This document shows, in pieces, positions 5,221 through 8,478 of a stretch of DNA of 8,478 nt (within the stretch, counting starts at the first letter, position 1; the number at the start of each line of letters is the position of its first letter). The notes below the pieces were generated by a model that was given only the letters and a program-made list of their open reading frames with translations, ran no database searches and had not been told where the DNA came from. Position numbers and translations under genes: made by a program. Where the stretch lies: positions 1 through 8,478 of the forward strand of contig JAHIST010000024.1 of the NCBI GenBank assembly GCA_018818145.1, in the 5' to 3' direction. This stretch comes from Patescibacteria group bacterium. Lineage in GTDB: Bacteria; Patescibacteriota; Minisyncoccia; Portnoybacterales; GWB1-42-6.

Positions 5221-5829
5221 ATGATTGCTAGTCGAATATTTTTTACCAAGGGAGTCGGGGTTCACAAAGAATATTTAACCTCTTTTGAGTTGGCGCTGCG
5301 CGATGCCGGCATCGCCCCTTTTAATTTGGTAACAGTTTCCAGTATTTTCCCACCCGGTTGTAAAAGAATTTCGCGGGAGGAGGGATTAAAATTGATTAAA
5401 CCCGGCCAGATTGTTTATGTGGTGATGAGTCGTAATGCTACCAATGAACCAAATCGCTTGATCGCCGCGTCGGTTGGCTGTGCCGTGCCGGCCGAAACGG
5501 AAAACTACGGCTATCTTTCCGAACACCATTCATATGGGGAGACTGATCAGAAAGCAGGCGATTATGCGGAAGACCTAGCGGCTTCAATGCTTGCCACTAC
5601 TCTTGGAATTGAATTTGATTTTAATACCGCATGGGACGAGCGCGAACAGCTTTACAAAGCCAGCGGCAAAATTATTCGGACGACCAACATTACTCAATCG
5701 GCAATCGGCAACAAAGACGGCCTTTGGACTACGGTTTTGGCTGCAACCGTATTTATTATGCCGCACTACATTTTACAAAAAGAAGAAACCGAAAATAAAA
5801 ATAGTAAAAATGGTCAGGGAGGGACCTAA
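5221..5829 (+). CDS. pdaD: Pyruvoyl-dependent arginine decarboxylase
   Basis: Converts L-arginine to agmatine and CO2, the first step of arginine-derived polyamine synthesis, in the cytoplasm. The 202-residue protein matches the archaeal-type PvlArgDC family (Methanocaldococcus enzyme about 165 residues). It has the self-cleavage site in NLVTVSSIFPPGC (35-47): cleavage between Ser40 and Ser41 would create the beta chain and the pyruvoyl-capped alpha chain. Other family features are GQIVYVVMSR (62-71), the conserved SVGCAVP (84-90), YGYLSEHHSYGE (96-107) and the C-terminal WTTVLAATVFI (169-179). A charged tail (about residues 186-202) extends beyond the fold. ATG at 5221 follows a T-rich leader without a ribosome binding site. 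It leads a four-gene same-strand run of polyamine-type genes, 20 to 44 nt before the DHS-like start depending on which start is used. Confidence in the enzyme class is high. Confidence 0.92.
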   Translation: MIASRIFFTKGVGVHKEYLTSFELALRDAGIAPFNLVTVSSIFPPGCKRISREEGLKLIKPGQIVYVVMSRNATNEPNRLIAASVGCAVPAETENYGYLSEHHSYGETDQKAGDYAEDLAASMLATTLGIEFDFNTAWDEREQLYKASGKIIRTTNITQSAIGNKDGLWTTVLAATVFIMPHYILQKEETENKNSKNGQGGT

Positions 5830-5873
5830 AATTTAGATTCCTAATTTTATTGCGAAGGAATCTTTCTTTGGCC

Positions 5874-7022
5874 ATGAAGCATTTAACGCGGAGAATAGTC
5901 GGCCGCCGAGTTATCGGCGAGCCAATCACGGGGAATGAAACCACCGCCGAGCTTTTTGAAAAAGCTTTCGGCGCCTATGTCGGACGTGAAGTAAAAAATG
6001 CTTACGAAATCATTAAGCGGATGATTGAAAAGGATCATACGATTGTTTTGGCATTTTCGGGCGCCATGACGCCGGCGGATTTGGGCGTCTCTTGCATAAT
6101 CCCAATGATTAAGGCCGGTTTTGTTGATATTATTACTACCACCGGCGCCAATCTTTATCATGATATTCAGCGGTTAGAAAGTGATAACTGGTTTGAAGTT
6201 AATCCGGGACAGGGCGATATAAAATTGCATAAGGCCGGCTGGACTAGAATTTATGATACTGTTTTTCCTGATACTGATCTTTGGACGGTTGATCATTTAG
6301 TGACGGACTTAGTACGTAGGCCGGATTTTAGCCGTTCAATGACGACAACGCAGTTTCATCATCTTTTAGGGAAACATTTGGTGCGTTTTGGCAAAAGGCG
6401 TTTTAAAAGAGCTGATTTAAACCGTAGTATTTTGGTTCAAGCTTACCGTAATCGTATTCCGATTTTTTGTGGTGCGCCTCAGGACGGCTCAATTTTTTTG
6501 AATCTGGCTTTTTTAAAACGTAAGCTGGGGCATCGTTATAAATTCAATATTGATATAGAAGAAGATATCCATGAGTTTGGTTCATACCATTATTTTGCTA
6601 AAAATAAATGGAGTAAAAAATTATCAATTATTGTTTTAGGCGGCGGGGTGCCAAAAAATTATTCGCTGCAACCCGAGCCTTATTTAACTCAGATTTGCGA
6701 CATTGACGCCGGCGGCTATGATATGGATGTCCAAATTTGCGATGCCCATGTGCAGAACGGCGGACTTTCTTCCTGCACTGCTTCCGAAGGTCATACTTGG
6801 GGCAAGACCTCGGAGGATTGTATTAAAAATTCCCAATATGTTTTCGCCGATGTAACCTCTACCTTTCCGTTAATTGCTCATGCTTTGCTTCAGGAGGGAC
6901 TTGAGAGAGAGGGTCGTCATCTATTGGACTATCGCAACGAGGCAATGTCTTTTTTAGACAAGGCATTAAAAAAGAAAACATTGAATGCTTATTTTAATAA
7001 AGGTAAGAATAACGGTATTTAA
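5874..7022 (+). CDS. Deoxyhypusine synthase-like protein (probable homospermidine synthase or related aminobutyltransferase)
   Basis: Deoxyhypusine synthase family (NAD-dependent transfer of the aminobutyl group of spermidine). Numbered from the ATG at 5874 (382 residues): VLAFSGAMTPADLGVS (58-73) and IITTTGANLYHDI (87-99) correspond to DHS nucleotide/substrate segments, VLGGGVPKN (254-262) to the GGG turn. HTWGKTSEDC (307-316) holds Lys311, aligned with the DHS lysine that forms the imine intermediate (human Lys329), and DVTSTFPLIAHALL (326-339) follows as in DHS. Bacteria lack eIF5A, and bacterial relatives are known or proposed to make homospermidine, so that is the favoured role; no acceptor protein is seen here. 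Start is uncertain: the frame opens at TTG 5850, but AAGGA (5855-5859) lies downstream of it, favouring TTG 5868 (8-nt gap) or ATG 5874 (14-nt gap). It lies between arginine decarboxylase and an ATP-grasp gene. Confidence 0.82.
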   Translation: MKHLTRRIVGRRVIGEPITGNETTAELFEKAFGAYVGREVKNAYEIIKRMIEKDHTIVLAFSGAMTPADLGVSCIIPMIKAGFVDIITTTGANLYHDIQRLESDNWFEVNPGQGDIKLHKAGWTRIYDTVFPDTDLWTVDHLVTDLVRRPDFSRSMTTTQFHHLLGKHLVRFGKRRFKRADLNRSILVQAYRNRIPIFCGAPQDGSIFLNLAFLKRKLGHRYKFNIDIEEDIHEFGSYHYFAKNKWSKKLSIIVLGGGVPKNYSLQPEPYLTQICDIDAGGYDMDVQICDAHVQNGGLSSCTASEGHTWGKTSEDCIKNSQYVFADVTSTFPLIAHALLQEGLEREGRHLLDYRNEAMSFLDKALKKKTLNAYFNKGKNNGI

Positions 7023-7053
7023 AAAGATTTCATGGAAACAATATTAAAAAAAT

Positions 7054-8346
7054 ATGGTAAATCAGACGCAGTTTAAAAAATTTCTATTTATTTCTTGGAT
7101 CTGCTTAAGCGGAGATTTGGCTTGGCAGGTTAAAAAAGAAGGGCACGAAGTGAAAGTTTATATAGAAGATAAAGCCGACGCTGATGTTTATGATGGGATT
7201 TTAGACAAAGTAGAAAAATGGGAAGATTATATTGACTGGGCGGATGTAATTATTTTTGATGATACTGGCTTTGGTTTAATAGTCGATAAATTAAGAAAAA
7301 AAGGCAAATTGGTCGTTGGCGGGTGTGTTTATTCAGATAAAACGGAGGAAGACCGAGGGTTCGGCCAGGAAGAAATGAAAAGATTTGGAATGAATGTTTT
7401 GCCGAATCATAATTTTACTGATTTCGATTTGGCTATTAATTTTTTGAAAACACACCCTGATCGTTATGTTTTTAAACCCAATGGTCAGGTAGGAGACGAA
7501 AAAAACGTTTTATTTATAGGCGAAGAAGAGGACGGTCGGGACATTATAGAAATACTGGAACATAACAAAAAAGCCTGGATAAAAAAAACTAAAAGTTTTC
7601 AGTTGCAAAAATTTGTCGCAGGCGTAGAAGTGGCAGTGGGAGCCTTTTTTAACGGGAAAAAGTTTATTTACCCTATTAATGTGAATTTTGAACACAAAAG
7701 ATTGTTTCCGGGCGAGCGGGGTCCATTTACTGGCGAAATGGGAACTTTGATGTATTGGACAAATTCGAGCCCTCTTTTTTTCGATACATTGAAGAAAATG
7801 GAAAAAATATTAAGCGATTATAATTATGTTGGTTACTTTGATATAAATTGTATAGTTAACGGCCGAGGAATTTATCCGCTGGAATTTACTGCCCGCTTTG
7901 GTTATCCGACTATCAGCGTGCAGATGGAGGGCATATTAACTCCGATGGGGGAATTTTTATTTAATTTGGCACGAGGTGAAGATTTTGAATTAAGAACAAA
8001 GAAGGGCTTTCAGATCGGGGTAGTAGTAGCGGTGCCACCATATCCATTTTTTAGTGATAAAATTTTTTCCATTTATAAAGATTCTTCAATTTTGTTTAAA
8101 AACGGTCATGGGTCGGAAGGGATTCACTTGGGCGACGTCAAGATGGCTGACGGCGATTTAAAGTTAGCCGGTGAATCTGGTTATGCTTTGGTAGTTACGG
8201 GTTCTGGTATCACCGTTGAGGAAGCGAGAAACCAAGCATATGGTCGATTAAAAAATATTCGTCTTCTGGATATGTTTTATCGAGTTGATATCGGCACGCG
8301 CTGGCTTCGCGATAGCGATAAATTGCAGGCGTGGGGTTATATATAA
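7054..8346 (+). CDS. PurD-like ATP-grasp ligase of unknown substrate in polyamine cluster
   Basis: 430-residue ATP-grasp protein resembling phosphoribosylamine-glycine ligase along its length. Matching segments: N-terminal Rossmann-like FKKFLFISWICLSGDLAW (7-24), FKPNGQVGDEKNV (140-152, ATP lysine region), QLQKFVAGVEVAVGAFFNG (183-201), FEHKRLFPGERGPFTGEMG (212-230, the PurD 'DHKR..D..GP.TGGMG' segment), PLEFTARFGYPTISVQ (275-290), and a C-terminal VVTGSGITVEEARNQAYGRL (380-399) with FYRVDIGTRW (408-417). Differences: the PurD N-terminal G-G-R-E-H-A phosphoribosylamine motif is absent, and EFNxRFGDPE reads EFTARFGYPT, so an expected metal-binding Asn is Thr. These argue against ordinary GAR synthetase activity. 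Position between DHS-like and agmatinase genes suggests an amine ligase in polyamine metabolism (inference). ATG 7054 has no clear ribosome binding site; a 14-codon out-of-frame ORF (7032-7076) overlaps the start. Confidence 0.75.
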   Translation: MVNQTQFKKFLFISWICLSGDLAWQVKKEGHEVKVYIEDKADADVYDGILDKVEKWEDYIDWADVIIFDDTGFGLIVDKLRKKGKLVVGGCVYSDKTEEDRGFGQEEMKRFGMNVLPNHNFTDFDLAINFLKTHPDRYVFKPNGQVGDEKNVLFIGEEEDGRDIIEILEHNKKAWIKKTKSFQLQKFVAGVEVAVGAFFNGKKFIYPINVNFEHKRLFPGERGPFTGEMGTLMYWTNSSPLFFDTLKKMEKILSDYNYVGYFDINCIVNGRGIYPLEFTARFGYPTISVQMEGILTPMGEFLFNLARGEDFELRTKKGFQIGVVVAVPPYPFFSDKIFSIYKDSSILFKNGHGSEGIHLGDVKMADGDLKLAGESGYALVVTGSGITVEEARNQAYGRLKNIRLLDMFYRVDIGTRWLRDSDKLQAWGYI

Positions 8347-8367
8347 TAAAAATAAAAAATAAAAAAC

Positions 8368-8478
8368 TTGAAATTAATTCTTGATAAATTTTTATTGTTA
8401 TTCCAAAATATAGATTTGAAAAAGGCGCAAGTAATCATTGTGCCTTTTGGTTTTGAGGCGACAACGACTTATGGTAAA
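8368..8478 (+). CDS. speB: Agmatinase/arginase-family ureohydrolase, N-terminal fragment cut by window edge
   Basis: Only 37 residues are visible, open to the window edge. The segment AQVIIVPFGFEATTTYGK (20-37) matches the N-terminal strand of agmatinases, where 'vvilG.PfD.ttsy..Gt' precedes the G.R.GP region. The DxHxD metal-binding motifs would lie beyond the edge, so activity cannot be checked. The TTG at 8368 is the first plausible start after an in-frame TAA (8353-8355), 21 nt after the ATP-grasp stop, with no Shine-Dalgarno sequence. An agmatinase converts agmatine to putrescine and urea, which fits the arginine decarboxylase three genes upstream and strengthens the polyamine reading of the cluster. 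Confidence 0.65.
   Translation, partial: MKLILDKFLLLFQNIDLKKAQVIIVPFGFEATTTYGK

Noticed and set aside
7032..7076. Short ORF METILKKYGKSDAV overlapping the start of the ATP-grasp gene
   Set aside because: Only 14 codons, no ribosome binding site, and no recognisable leader-peptide features; chance is the simplest explanation.
1..8478. tRNA, rRNA or riboswitch genes
   Set aside because: I saw no cloverleaf-like segment or conserved rRNA or riboswitch core; this was a reading by eye, without a covariance search.

Overview
The window looks like a piece of a Patescibacteria (CPR) chromosome, most likely Parcubacteria-like. This is inferred from gene content and style: AT-rich DNA, near-absent Shine-Dalgarno sequences, several TTG starts, only TAA stops on the complete genes, and a secreted protein ending in the 'VY.I.GK.RWI' repeats often seen in that group. 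I ran no database search, so the taxonomic call is tentative. TGA is not used in-frame, so there is no sign of recoding.

Layout. (1) 1-1156, minus strand: N-terminal 385 residues of a membrane polyprenyl-phosphate sugar-1-phosphate transferase (WcaJ/WbaP-like), cut by the window edge. (2) 1157-1429: divergent intergenic region filled mostly by a 138-bp MITE-like element with 20-bp perfect terminal inverted repeats and a 4-bp CAAG flanking duplication. (3) 1430-3214: secreted HEXXH metalloprotease with a Pro-rich linker and two C-terminal repeats. (4) 3215-3410: nested palindromic repeats. (5) 3411-4502: murB, whose reading frame has absorbed two palindromic repeat elements. (6) 4503-5033: a promoter with a DnaA-box-like motif, a hairpin element in the leader, and hpf (ribosome hibernation factor). 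(7) 5034-5220: a 36-bp dyad (probable terminator) and a second promoter built like the hpf promoter. (8) 5221-8478: a same-strand run of four genes: pyruvoyl-dependent arginine decarboxylase, a deoxyhypusine-synthase-like protein, a PurD-like ATP-grasp protein and the start of an agmatinase-type ureohydrolase.

How they may work together. The first part concerns the cell envelope (glycan priming, secreted protease, peptidoglycan precursor). The last four genes form a coherent polyamine cluster: arginine to agmatine (decarboxylase), agmatine to putrescine plus urea (ureohydrolase), and aminobutyl transfer by the DHS-like enzyme, probably giving homospermidine or a similar product. The unexpected member is the ATP-grasp protein, which has the PurD fold signature but lacks PurD's N-terminal GGREHA-type motif and a conserved active-site Asn. 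It is a candidate ligase acting on a polyamine or related amine and is the best candidate here for an undescribed function.

Other notable signals are the in-frame palindromic repeats in murB, analogous in behaviour to Rickettsia palindromic elements, and the two promoters with TTATCCACA placed exactly 32 nt before TATACT.
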